This document shows, piece by piece, positions 41,281 through 49,810 of a stretch of DNA of 64,000 nt (its first letter is position 1; every line of letters starts with the position of its first letter). The stretch covers positions 186,001 to 250,000 of the forward strand of contig JAPLKG010000011.1 of assembly GCA_026388185.1 (NCBI GenBank), written 5' to 3'. The translations under genes were made by a program, and so were the position numbers. The DNA is from Candidatus Eisenbacteria bacterium. GTDB lineage: Bacteria; Eisenbacteria; RBG-16-71-46; JAFGJU01. Below the pieces are notes generated by a model that was not told the DNA's origin, did not search any database, and worked only from the letters and a program-made list of their open reading frames with translations.

Positions 41281-44007
41281 TTATTGAAAGTCCTCACGCC
41301 AAGAATGGACGACGATATGCTGGAAAACTCCCACGGCGTCTTCCGAGGTCAGTTCGGCATACGTGTTCTGAAGAATGATGGTTTCACTCGGCAGGTCAAA
41401 CACTGGCTCGGAGAAGATGCCGCTACCAATGGATTTCACACGTCCCGCCGTGGTGTTGTTTTCCGTACCATTCTCGTTATCGGGCGCCGAACCGTCCTCG
41501 AAGTCGAGACTGTACAGCCACGACGTCCCGCCGGCAAGGCACGGCGTGGACACGGGCTGAAATGATGTGAAGTAGACGACGCCCGCGGCCAACACACACG
41601 CCTTGCTGACTCTCTCTCCCGACGCCTTCACAAGGTCGATGAACCATCCGCGACTGGTGCTGCTCAAGGTATGGATGGAAGACGTCTGGTCCGCCAGATT
41701 GGCCCTGGTTACCGTTGTGCCGCTGTGATTGTCGATAATGCAGTAGAAAGTCTGCTGACTGGTATTCGAGAGATCAGCCGGCTCCACAAACCTGCCCGTC
41801 CCGAAGTACAGAAGAACGTTGCCCGTCGCCGTGACCGTAGGGATTGGTTTCGCCTGAATTGGTTGGCTGGAGCTAAAGAGCACAGTCTTCGACCAGGGAG
41901 TCGTGCGAAGGTCGATGCGCCACAAGTTACCCGCCAGATCTCCAGCATAGATTAGATCGTCATAACCGTCGGAGTCCACGTCAACTTTGACGGGGGACGT
42001 GACCAAGTTCGTGCTTGTCGAGGTGCTGAGAAGACTTGACCACAGGGTGGATCCATTCTGCAGGCTCAGGGCGAGCAGGTAGCCTTCTCTGGCAGTCTCA
42101 TCAGGACCGGATCCCACGAACGCAACGAATTGACCGAGACTGCTGGAGCGTGCCACTTCCGGCACTCCCCACGATTCGTTCACCATGGGCACGGAGACGT
42201 CCCAGAGGAGTGAGAAGCCCTCCGGGGTCGGGACGGTTACGTCAAGGGCGAAGTAACCGTCGCCTCCCTCTCTTTCACTCCCGATGAGAATCGTTCTCCA
42301 ACTTCCATTCACGTATGCATCGACCACCTTCGAAGTCCCATTTACGTAGAACTGGTGGCAGTAGCGCCGGTTCATGAGTTCCCTTAGGTTCGGAAGCTGG
42401 TTCTTGGGGATGTACGCCCATTTTTCGTTCCCGTCTGCAGTCCGTATGCAGTGGAGCATCCCATCGTTTGCGCCGACGTATATCACCTCGTCCCTGCCAG
42501 AGTTGCTGATCTTGAAGGTGCTGTAGCTCAGAAAATTGTAGAAATACGAGGGCGCCCCCACGATAACCGGAGAAGAATCCACGACGTCCCCAAGTTTCCA
42601 ACCTCCCCGAACTCGATATCCCGAAAGATCGGTTCCACGGATGTACCGAACAATATAGGTGGCAGTGTCTATGGTGGTTGTGCTCAGATAGGGCTTCAAC
42701 TGAGCCACGTTCCCGACACTAAATTCCATTTTGCTGGTTCCGTCGATCGAAGTGTAGATATTCCGTGCGTCTGCACTCTGGCTCTGAAGTTGTACCCCTG
42801 CGTCCCAGACCGGGGAATCGCTCTCGTCGTACGGCAAGTCGAAGGCCTCGAGATGTCCCTGCCATTCGCCGGGTTTGAACTTCGCCCTGTACACCTGCCT
42901 GTTGGATGCGCTTTCAGTGGAGACCACCGCAGCGGCTGTTCCGGAAGACATTCTGGTGACGATGTCCGCCACTGTTTCTGTCAGGCTGTTTGCGAGCTCC
43001 TCGGGGTTGTTCGCGTTGAAATAGAGGCCGCCTCCGTCGTTGGCCGTCTCCTGGAGGAGTCCTGCGTCAACATTAAATCCAATCGTATACGTTACTACAT
43101 TTTGGTTTCCGTCCAGGTCTGGCCGCATGTCATTGTTGTGAAGGTAAAGCGCGACGTCGTCCATATAGTGTGAGCACTTGTTCGATTCATCATAAGGAGC
43201 GCCTATACTGGCACAGTTTCCAGGATCCAGTCCGTCGTGATCGTAGTCGCCGATGTAGCTCGGCAAGTTCCTGTCCATTGTCGGGAACCCGTCGGTGACG
43301 ACGATCACGAAATTGTGCTGGCACCAGGCCTGAATGGGGGCGCTCGAACCGCTCTGTTTGAAGTAGTCGAGCGCGGTGACCATCGATTCAGCGGTCGGGG
43401 TCCAAGCCGTTCCCCCTATGTCATAGAGCCTCGTCAGCAGAGTGGCCTTGGCCGTTCCGATGTTGGCGACCATCGTGCCACCGGTGTCGTAGTTGAATTT
43501 CATTATGCCGAATCGGACACCATCTGTTTCATTGATAATATCGGCCACGGCGGCTTTTGCGACTTGTATTCGAGTCATGCGGGGAATCCCGCCACGCTGT
43601 GCAGTCGAAGCATGGTAGAAGATCCAGTTCAAGTAGTTCCCCATGTATCGTCCCGACTCTCCCTCGTCACTGGTCACAAGATAGGCGGCCGGCGTAGTGG
43701 GCCACCCGTAGTGGAAATCCCTGGGTCTGTACGAGCCACTGGAACTGACGTAGTAGGTGGTCGGTCCGGAAAACCTGCCTGAGTAGTTCGTGTTGGGATC
43801 GTAGTCGGGATGGAACATGGCCTCGTTCATGCTGCCGGAGTTGTCGAAAATGAATAGCACGTTTGCATCCAGTCCGCCGGTCTGGATGAACAGCGGATAC
43901 TCGCACGAGGCCAGCACCGGTTGGTAGGGAGTGCTCCAGATGACGAGCGCAAATCCGATCAGAGCCAGGAGCAATACGGCGGTGGTCGGCCGGGGTTTCA
44001 AAGGCAT
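41281..44007 (-). CDS. pilY1: PilY1-type pilus adhesin
   Basis: 908 residues: signal/anchor (AVLLLALIGFALVIWS), a von Willebrand A domain with MIDAS motif DNSGS (FIFDNSGSMN) and FVIVVTDGFPT, and a C-terminal seven-bladed propeller of the PilY1/Neisseria PilC type with the calcium loop DVDSDGYDD. PilY1 sits at the type IV pilus tip and controls retraction, adhesion and mechanosensing. ATG at 44007 with CAAGGAGGGATACTGATC upstream; the frame extends 40 codons further without signal. It immediately follows the pilX gene. Confidence 0.93.
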   Translation of the reverse strand: MPLKPRPTTAVLLLALIGFALVIWSTPYQPVLASCEYPLFIQTGGLDANVLFIFDNSGSMNEAMFHPDYDPNTNYSGRFSGPTTYYVSSSGSYRPRDFHYGWPTTPAAYLVTSDEGESGRYMGNYLNWIFYHASTAQRGGIPRMTRIQVAKAAVADIINETDGVRFGIMKFNYDTGGTMVANIGTAKATLLTRLYDIGGTAWTPTAESMVTALDYFKQSGSSAPIQAWCQHNFVIVVTDGFPTMDRNLPSYIGDYDHDGLDPGNCASIGAPYDESNKCSHYMDDVALYLHNNDMRPDLDGNQNVVTYTIGFNVDAGLLQETANDGGGLYFNANNPEELANSLTETVADIVTRMSSGTAAAVVSTESASNRQVYRAKFKPGEWQGHLEAFDLPYDESDSPVWDAGVQLQSQSADARNIYTSIDGTSKMEFSVGNVAQLKPYLSTTTIDTATYIVRYIRGTDLSGYRVRGGWKLGDVVDSSPVIVGAPSYFYNFLSYSTFKISNSGRDEVIYVGANDGMLHCIRTADGNEKWAYIPKNQLPNLRELMNRRYCHQFYVNGTSKVVDAYVNGSWRTILIGSEREGGDGYFALDVTVPTPEGFSLLWDVSVPMVNESWGVPEVARSSSLGQFVAFVGSGPDETAREGYLLALSLQNGSTLWSSLLSTSTSTNLVTSPVKVDVDSDGYDDLIYAGDLAGNLWRIDLRTTPWSKTVLFSSSQPIQAKPIPTVTATGNVLLYFGTGRFVEPADLSNTSQQTFYCIIDNHSGTTVTRANLADQTSSIHTLSSTSRGWFIDLVKASGERVSKACVLAAGVVYFTSFQPVSTPCLAGGTSWLYSLDFEDGSAPDNENGTENNTTAGRVKSIGSGIFSEPVFDLPSETIILQNTYAELTSEDAVGVFQHIVVHSWREDFQ

Positions 44008-44009
44008 GA

Positions 44010-44456
44010 TCAGTATCCCTCCTTGAATAGTCTGCTTGCTTGAACGACGATTTGGCTCTCGCTTTCCTGACTGCTTGCGCCCACAGCTTCGATGTTGTAT
44101 TCGAAATCCTTGTATTCGGCGCCCCAACCCGGTCGGGTCGTTTTCCGAAGATACGTGATTCTGAATTGATATCTGTGATCTTGGCTCAGGTTGGAGTAGC
44201 CTACCGGAACAAACACGTGGTCGTCCTCGTCGACAATGCCAGGGGGCGAGCTCTGTGCCCTCAGCCAGTTAATTGCCGCCTCGCCGGCCGCGTCCGCGGA
44301 ATAGAAGGACCTTCCGTGTGCGTACTCGTTGGAAGTAATTTTCTTCTCCGAGATCGCCACAGCTATGATGATCGCCGCCAAGAGCGCGAGGCAGGTAATG
44401 AACGCAAGTGCCGTTACCATGGCGATTCCCTTGTTATTCGAAAGTGAGTGCTTCAT
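44010..44456 (-). CDS. pilX: PilX-like minor pilin
   Basis: 148 residues: short leader ending in NNKG, then the hydrophobic helix IAMVTALAFITCLALLAAII and a mature domain with the SFYSADAAGEAAINWL segment typical of PilX_N proteins (Y.A..G). Ends two bases before the pilY1 start. Type IV pilus priming component. Confidence 0.85.
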   Translation of the reverse strand: MKHSLSNNKGIAMVTALAFITCLALLAAIIIAVAISEKKITSNEYAHGRSFYSADAAGEAAINWLRAQSSPPGIVDEDDHVFVPVGYSNLSQDHRYQFRITYLRKTTRPGWGAEYKDFEYNIEAVGASSQESESQIVVQASRLFKEGY

Positions 44457-44503
44457 GGTGTTTCCCGCCTGGGATTAATGACTTAGAATGTCAACAACGG
44501 CCT

Positions 44504-45088
44504 CTACGAATTCCTCAGTGCCGCCGTAGTAGTCAACGTGATCTGCTCGCCCTCTCGAGCGTGTGTCGTGATTGATATCGCAACCGACCGGACCTGGGCG
44601 GCCAACAAAGTTGTCAGTGGCAGAGGGCTAAGCGGGTCGTTGTTCGCGTCCAGGTAGTTGAACACAAGGCCGCTTACGTTGGGAACGAGCACCTGCGGCC
44701 CGGTGCCCGGGTCGCGGAAGAGAACTTGCGAGACGACGTCGTAGTAGTAGGTTACGTCTTCCGACGGCTCCGCCGTCTCGATGACGCCGTCTCCGTCCAG
44801 ATCAGCCTGTATGCGCAGGCTATCTGACGAGGCAACGATGATGGCCGAAACACCCACGCCTGAAGGATCGCACCCGGCATGGCGAAGTTCCTTGACGATA
44901 ATGTCCATGCCAAGCCTGGCATTTCTCTGCATGTTGACTCGCCGACTCGTCTTCCTGTAAGTGTCGTTGCTTGAGTAGAAGACAGTACTGACGACGGCGA
45001 GCACGATGCCCAGCATCGCCGCCGTTAACATCATTTCAACGAGGGTAAACCCTCTGTTGCCCTGCGCTAATCTCCTAAGGAATCTCAT
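44504..45088 (-). CDS. pilW: PilW-like minor pilin
   Basis: 194 residues with prepilin cleavage site GFTLVEMML and long hydrophobic helix; PilW-like features VNMQRNARLGMDIIVKELRHAG and GDGVIETAEPSEDVTYYYD. ATG at 45088 chosen for the GAGGAAATGAC before it. It starts 19 bases after pilV ends. Confidence 0.88.
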   Translation of the reverse strand: MRFLRRLAQGNRGFTLVEMMLTAAMLGIVLAVVSTVFYSSNDTYRKTSRRVNMQRNARLGMDIIVKELRHAGCDPSGVGVSAIIVASSDSLRIQADLDGDGVIETAEPSEDVTYYYDVVSQVLFRDPGTGPQVLVPNVSGLVFNYLDANNDPLSPLPLTTLLAAQVRSVAISITTHAREGEQITLTTTAALRNS

Positions 45089-45107
45089 GTCATTTCCTCT
45101 AACAGCG

Positions 45108-45464
45108 CTATCGCCACGATAGCAAGTTTCGGAAGGTGACGGCTCTTTCGTCACCTGTTTCCTGCCACTGTACCGTCACTGTCACCAAATTGAGACCTAC
45201 TCCTGCCGACTCGACGTGCGTACGCCACATGAAGGGGCCGGTGGTTCCGGAATCGGGTACTGCAGAGTTGAATCCCAGGTTTCTCGCGCGCTCCATCTGC
45301 ATTTGGGCAATGTTTAGCGCTTGGGTTCGCTGACCGGAGTGAAAGACGTCCCTCTGAGACAAGGTCTGCACAAAGGCGAGAGGAAGCAGTCCTATGGCCA
45401 GTATGATCATCACGACCATCAGTTCCACAAGGGTGACGCCTTTGTTGTTCCATAAAAGTGACAT
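45108..45464 (-). CDS. pilV: PilV-like minor pilin
   Basis: 118 residues; prepilin peptidase site GVTLVELMVVMIILAIGLLPLA with E5, then ALNIAQMQMERARNLGF as in PilV/MshD. Short mature domain. Member of the minor pilin operon. Confidence 0.85.
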   Translation of the reverse strand: MSLLWNNKGVTLVELMVVMIILAIGLLPLAFVQTLSQRDVFHSGQRTQALNIAQMQMERARNLGFNSAVPDSGTTGPFMWRTHVESAGVGLNLVTVTVQWQETGDERAVTFRNLLSWR

Positions 45465-45479
45465 TATGCCTACATTACC

Positions 45480-45908
45480 TCAGTCGCAGAGGACGGTTCC
45501 GTTGGACGACAAAACCAGGGTCTCGCCTTTGCTGCCGTTTGAGATGGTGATGTTCGCTGCGTCGGTCAGCCCCCATGCGTAAAAACTGGGATTGGCGGAT
45601 GCGTTGAAGGCGAAGCCGACAGGCACTGCGCGGGTTCTGATGACCACGCCCGTGGCGGTCTCAATAATGCGATACTGATTCGCTTGAAATGCGATGTGGT
45701 AAGTCTTATGTCTGGCCTGGGCCAATGAACTGGCATAATGGATGTCTGCGATGAGCTCGCTGGAAGCCCCGTTCAGGCGGGAGGTCTCAAGGTATCTCGA
45801 GAAAGAAGGTACAGTGAGAGCAACCAGCAGGCCGAAGATGATCATGACCCAGGTCAACTCGAGGAGTGAAAACCCGCTTTGTCCCTTTATGTTACATCTT
45901 GTTTTCAT
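45480..45908 (-). CDS. fimT: FimT/GspH-like minor pilin
   Basis: 142 residues; cleavage site GFSLLELTWVMIIFGLLVAL, then VPSFSRYLETSRLNGASSEL and RIIETATGVVIRTR as in FimT/GspH. First gene of the minor-pilin operon on the minus strand. Confidence 0.87.
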   Translation of the reverse strand: MKTRCNIKGQSGFSLLELTWVMIIFGLLVALTVPSFSRYLETSRLNGASSELIADIHYASSLAQARHKTYHIAFQANQYRIIETATGVVIRTRAVPVGFAFNASANPSFYAWGLTDAANITISNGSKGETLVLSSNGTVLCD

Positions 45909-46215
45909 GACATCTCACCAACGGGTCTTAATGCAATAGGCATGCCAAGATGATCGAGAGGGAATGGAGGCCCCAAGGGGTCGCTCTGCCGCTCCTTCTG
46001 TCGTGGGGGTGGGGACCAGGGTTTTCGTCGTGGTGATCGACGGATGGATTTCGGTCGTTGGGGGCTCCGATGGTGCCGCCGTTGGCCAATCACGGGCCGG
46101 TCTCTGCCGGTAAATCGAGAGATCTACGGGGCCGCAGCGCCTTCGAACCCCGACACGAACGGCTTGGAGTGTGGCGCGGTGGTGTTGGGGTGAGCCTGGT
46201 ATTTCGCAACGAGTT

Positions 46216-46284
46216 GCACGCTGCAATGTGCCAAGGAGCAGATTGCAGCGTGCGCCCTGGGTGACTTTCAGTCCCCGGCCAGGG
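46216..46284. promoter_or_regulatory. Two adjacent hairpins in the region upstream of fimT
   Basis: First: a perfect 12-bp inverted repeat, 46216-46227 with 46242-46253 (14-base loop). Second: CCCTGG...CCAGGG (about 46255-46284) enclosing GACTTTCAGTC. They lie 300-380 bases upstream of fimT on the minus strand, within the 760-base gap 45909-46667 between divergent transcription units. Possible leader structures or protein sites; the rest of the gap has only a doubtful small membrane frame and a repeated TTTTTGCCGTT (46553-46586). Confidence 0.4.
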
Positions 46285-46309
46285 TGACTCCTGCAAAGGG
46301 AATCACGAT

Positions 46310-46465
46310 CTAGTCCCTGCCACGGGTGGCCAATCCGGAGATGGCCAGAAGAATGATCGAGCCAATCATTGCCACCGCAAAGCTGGACGGGTTGAAGCGA
46401 AAGCTGAAGCCGCGGCCGGTTGCCAATTTCATGACGAGACCGCCAAGAAGGCGAAGGAGGACCAT
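46310..46465 (-). CDS. Possible small membrane protein
   Basis: 51 residues (MVLLRLLGGLVMKLATGRGF, then FAVAMIGSIILLAISGL and a charged end). Composition is protein-like with one clear helix, but there is no ribosome site before the ATG and no family is recognised. Confidence 0.3.
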   Translation of the reverse strand: MVLLRLLGGLVMKLATGRGFSFRFNPSSFAVAMIGSIILLAISGLATRGRD

Positions 46466-46667
46466 GAATTCATTGCGCTCGCGGCGGTTTTTCGCATACA
46501 GTGGCGCCTGGTGAAACGGCGGACAATTCCACGGGAAGCGTAACGTCGAGCACATTTTTTGCCGTTCAGCGGAGGTTTTTGCCGTTTCCGGTGTCTAATG
46601 AGAAAGCGAAGCAGTGCCTTGTTCATTTCAAGTCATATCAAATCACATTAGGTCTTCTTGAGTCACC

Positions 46668-47252
46668 TTGGGGCGTTCTGTGGAAGATCAAGAGCTAGTT
46701 CAGAGAATCGTCGCGAAGGACCACGCTGCCTTTCAATCGTTTGTTCAACACTATCAATCCCGGGTGTATCGTACGTGCTATCAGATACTGGGTAACGAGC
46801 AAGATGCCGAAGACTTGGCGCAAGAGGTTTTCCTCAGGGTTTACGAGCAAGCTGCAGGCTTCCGTGGCGAGTGCAGGATCTCCACGTGGCTCTATCGTGT
46901 TGCCGTCAACCTTTCGTTGAATCGACGCCGCAAGCAAAAATGGAATCGCTACCTGGGGGCGTTCGGCTCTCCAGAGGATAAGGAAAACGATCCCGACAGT
47001 CACGTGGCAGCCGAAGACGAACGACCGGACAAACTACTTGAGAAGAAAGAAGTTAGCGAGATTCTGAGACAGGCTCTGGACGCCCTCCCGGAGAAGCAGC
47101 GTGCGGCAATGATTCTGCACAAGCTCGAAGGGCTTTCGTATCAGCAAATTGCGGATGTGCTGCAGACGTCGTTGCCGTCCGTGGAATCACTTATTCACCG
47201 TGCCAAACGCAATCTACAGAGAAGGCTGCTTCCCTTTGCCGAGGAAACCTGA
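46668..47252 (+). CDS. ECF-type RNA polymerase sigma factor
   Basis: 194 residues (about 190 if the GTG at 46680 is the start). Sigma2: FVQHYQSRVYRTCYQILG, EDAEDLAQEVFLRVYE and ISTWLYRVAVNLSLNRRR; linker; sigma4: LPEKQRAAMILHKLEGLSYQQI and SVESLIHRAKRNLQRRL. Weak ribosome site; TTG 46668 or GTG 46680. It is followed by its likely anti-sigma factor 59 bases later, the classic arrangement for envelope-stress control. RpoE-like group. Confidence 0.92.
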   Translation: MGRSVEDQELVQRIVAKDHAAFQSFVQHYQSRVYRTCYQILGNEQDAEDLAQEVFLRVYEQAAGFRGECRISTWLYRVAVNLSLNRRRKQKWNRYLGAFGSPEDKENDPDSHVAAEDERPDKLLEKKEVSEILRQALDALPEKQRAAMILHKLEGLSYQQIADVLQTSLPSVESLIHRAKRNLQRRLLPFAEET

Positions 47253-47311
47253 ACAGCCCGCAAGTTTTGGCAACCTCGTGTGTCAAAAAGAATGAGGTGA
47301 GAAAGAACAAT

Positions 47312-47794
47312 ATGGACTGCAAGTTCGTGCGAGAAAATCTCATCGATATCGTTGAAGGAAGATTCAAGCCTGAGGCCAACGTACAGCTTGAAATACATCT
47401 GCAGTCCTGTGGCAAGTGCGCGAGCCTGGTTGACCGGTTTGGGCGGCTCTGGGCGGTGTGGGGAGAGACCGCACCCGCTGAGCCCTCGCCTTTCTTTTGG
47501 ACCCGGCTGCAACAGAGGCTCAGAGCTTCAGAGGTCAGGAGGCCGTGGTTTACGTCTTTCTTGGCGAAACCAGAACACTTGCTGCGACCTGCAATTGCTC
47601 TGGCCAGCGTTCTAATAGGTATCGTCGCCGGACATTATCTCGGCAATTTCCCAGCAGAGAAAGTCGCGCAACTTTTGGGGCAGAGACGTGATGTCGCGAC
47701 TGAACAGTTGGTTGAATATCACTTGGGTCCTCTCGACGATTTCCCGTCGGGTTCCGTGGCAGACATGTACCTGAACGTTGCGGAGAACAACTAG
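47312..47794 (+). CDS. Zinc-finger anti-sigma factor
   Basis: 160 residues: N-terminal zf-HC2 domain (C-x..., then HLQSCGKC giving H-x3-C-x2-C) that sequesters a sigma factor in the cytoplasm, one transmembrane helix (about 100-118, LLRPAIALASVLIGIVAGHYLG) and a short periplasmic C-terminus as sensor. ATG at 47312 after GAGGTGAG. Most likely controls the adjacent sigma factor. Confidence 0.88.
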   Translation: MDCKFVRENLIDIVEGRFKPEANVQLEIHLQSCGKCASLVDRFGRLWAVWGETAPAEPSPFFWTRLQQRLRASEVRRPWFTSFLAKPEHLLRPAIALASVLIGIVAGHYLGNFPAEKVAQLLGQRRDVATEQLVEYHLGPLDDFPSGSVADMYLNVAENN

Positions 47795-47806
47795 GAGAGT
47801 CCGACC

Positions 47807-48376
47807 ATGAAAAGACACTGGCTTAGTCTGGCAGTAGTCATCCTGATTATCCTGAATCTATCAGCCCTGGGTACCCTGGTCTATCATCGTTGGTTCACAC
47901 CTCCGAAGCACCGGCTTCCGCACCACCCTGAGCGCATGGTCGACTTCCTTCGCAAGGAGCTCTCTCTGACCGACACTCAGGTGGCAGAGTCGGAGTCGCT
48001 CAGAGTCCGTTCTGAAGCGAGTATGAGTGGAGTACAGCGGGAGCTGGAGCAAAAGAGACAATCTCTGATGAAAGAGCTTGCCGCAGATGCGCCGGACAGC
48101 ACGCGCGCCAATCAGTTAGTAGAGGAAATCGCCATGCTCCAGATGACGCTTGAGAAACAAGTGATCCGGCACATGCTACAGCAAAACGCGATACTCACGT
48201 CGGAACAGCGCGCGAAGCTCTTCTCGCTGTTGCAAGAGCGCATGCATCGTCGGGACGCGATGTTCGGACCTTCGATGGGAGGACCGGAGGGTGGGCCGCA
48301 GCTAGGAGGGCCTGGAGGGAGGCCACCGGAGGGACCGCGAGAAGGATCCAGGGAGGAACGGGGACACGGAGGGTGA
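47807..48376 (+). CDS. Spy/CpxP-like periplasmic protein with Gly-rich tail
   Basis: 189 residues. Signal-anchor (LSLAVVILIILNLSALGTLVY), then a helical Spy/CpxP/ZraP-like core: HPERMVDFLRKELSLTDTQ and the second LTSEQRAKLFSLLQER, both LTxxQ-type repeats, with heptads between. Ends in a Gly/Pro/Arg-rich tail (about 160-189, GGPEGGPQLGGPGG). Periplasmic chaperone or metal-stress sensor in the regulon of the upstream sigma factor. Confidence 0.82.
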   Translation: MKRHWLSLAVVILIILNLSALGTLVYHRWFTPPKHRLPHHPERMVDFLRKELSLTDTQVAESESLRVRSEASMSGVQRELEQKRQSLMKELAADAPDSTRANQLVEEIAMLQMTLEKQVIRHMLQQNAILTSEQRAKLFSLLQERMHRRDAMFGPSMGGPEGGPQLGGPGGRPPEGPREGSREERGHGG

Positions 48377-48412
48377 GCGCGCCGGTTGTTCACGCGTTGC
48401 GGGAGAGAGAAA

Positions 48413-49357
48413 GTGACTACCAAGCAGTTCGTTGCAGTGTTCTCAAAGCTATTGTCAAGAGCGTTGACTGCGCTTGTGCTGGTGGGACTCACGGGGTCCG
48501 TCGGTTGCGCCGCAAGTCGGGACGTGGCTAGTCCGTGGTGTGACAAACCAATGACGATAGACGGTCAGATGGCCGAGTGGGTGGAGCTTGCGCTCACCAA
48601 TTTCGAAGCGAGCGGTGCAGGAGTGGGAGTGAGCAACGATGGTGAGAGACTCTACGTCCTCGTTTGTTTCAGAGACGAGAAGTGGGCACGAGCCATCAGC
48701 ATGAGTGGTCTGACTGTGTGGCTCGACAATTCTGCGAAGAAGAAAAGGGACTTGAGCATCCGGTACTCCGCCGGGCCGTCCGTCCCGGAGATGCAGAAAG
48801 CTGAAACGAAAGGGGAAGGCGGCTTCTCGAATAGCATGCCTAAAGAATTCAAGGAGCGCCTTGCGCAGCGCCAGGCCTCTGCGGCCAAAGAAATAGCCAT
48901 CGTTCAGAAGAAGAGCAACAAGACAACGATTGTATCTGCGGACGGCTCGTGTGGTCCGGCCGCGCGCTACGGGAGCAATAAGAGCATCTACGTTTACGAA
49001 TTCAGTATTCCGCTCAAGGCTAGTGGTGCGGATTCTTGTGTAGATTTCTGTGCTCTCGATGCGAAGCCGGGGCAGAAGGTGTGTCTCGGTTTCGAATGGG
49101 GCGGCATGGACAAGAGCGGACCGAGTGGGTCTCCGGGAGACATGGGTGGTGGAATGATGGGAGGTGGGCCGCCTTCAGGTGGCGGGCCTGGTGGGTTTGG
49201 TGGAGGCGGAATGGGTGGAGGAGGGTCCATGGGTGGTGGTCCTCGTTCTGGTGGTCCTCCTTCCGGTGGTTCTCCGGGGGGGCCGAAAATGGAGTCAACA
49301 GAGAAGCAAGAGGTCTGGCTGAAAGTCACACTGGCCTCGGGACCGACAGGAAAGTGA
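48413..49357 (+). CDS. CBM9-like lipoprotein with Gly-rich tail
   Basis: 314 residues starting at GTG 48413 (GGGAGAG upstream): signal ending in a lipobox (LTGSVGCAAS), then a region like the carbohydrate-binding family-9 / DOMON-like fold (KPMTIDGQMAEWVEL, VSNDGERLYVLVCF, ISMSGLTVWLDN, YVYEFSIPLKA, VCLGFEWGG) often found at cell surfaces, then a strongly Gly/Met/Pro-rich tail (about 245-300, many GGG and GGPPSGG units). The tail resembles that of the Spy-like protein before it, suggesting they interact or meet the same stress. Substrate unknown. Confidence 0.75.
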   Translation: MTTKQFVAVFSKLLSRALTALVLVGLTGSVGCAASRDVASPWCDKPMTIDGQMAEWVELALTNFEASGAGVGVSNDGERLYVLVCFRDEKWARAISMSGLTVWLDNSAKKKRDLSIRYSAGPSVPEMQKAETKGEGGFSNSMPKEFKERLAQRQASAAKEIAIVQKKSNKTTIVSADGSCGPAARYGSNKSIYVYEFSIPLKASGADSCVDFCALDAKPGQKVCLGFEWGGMDKSGPSGSPGDMGGGMMGGGPPSGGGPGGFGGGGMGGGGSMGGGPRSGGPPSGGSPGGPKMESTEKQEVWLKVTLASGPTGK

Positions 49358-49810
49358 CTGAGTGACTACTGCCGGCGATGAGACTGGCGGGCGGAAGGAT
49401 GCTTTTGTCTTTCATGATTGCGTCGCGCTAGCTTGCAACACAATCCCTCGTTTGGCCTCCATAGCGTGTGACGCAGTCGCTGCAAAGGCGCGTGTGGCTG
49501 TTTACAGGGCACCGCTGCTGCCCTCTGTCAGAGAAGTAGCAGCGGCGGCTACCGTCGCCTCTCCCACGCTCTACCCGGAAGCAGTGTGGAGATCTGCAGC
49601 GTAGCATCGCCGTCCGCCAGGCTCACAGTCTTCCAGGCGTCTGCACACATCTGCGTGGGCCGTCGGCGCTTCTTTTTTCTCTTGCGCTCCGTCTGGCGGT
49701 TCTGTAACATCCCTGCGATAATTTGAGGGCTTTTGCACCTCAGGACCCTGTATCGAGGTCCGTCACCAGGGTCCAGAGTGTCACGTTGTCTGAACCAAAG
49801 GAGGTTCCTG
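49358..49810. other. Intergenic region before citrate synthase
   Basis: 450 bases with no supportable gene (an 80-codon frame at 49362 overlaps the previous stop and lacks features). The end carries AAAGGAGG for citrate synthase. Confidence 0.4.

Noticed and set aside
45909-46226. Open frames in the gap upstream of fimT
   Set aside because: Pro/Thr/Arg-rich composition, no start signals, no family similarity; hairpins are the only structured feature seen.
49362-49604. 80-codon frame after the CBM9-like lipoprotein
   Set aside because: Starts within 5 bases of the previous stop, Ala/Val-rich random-looking composition, no ribosome site or similarity.
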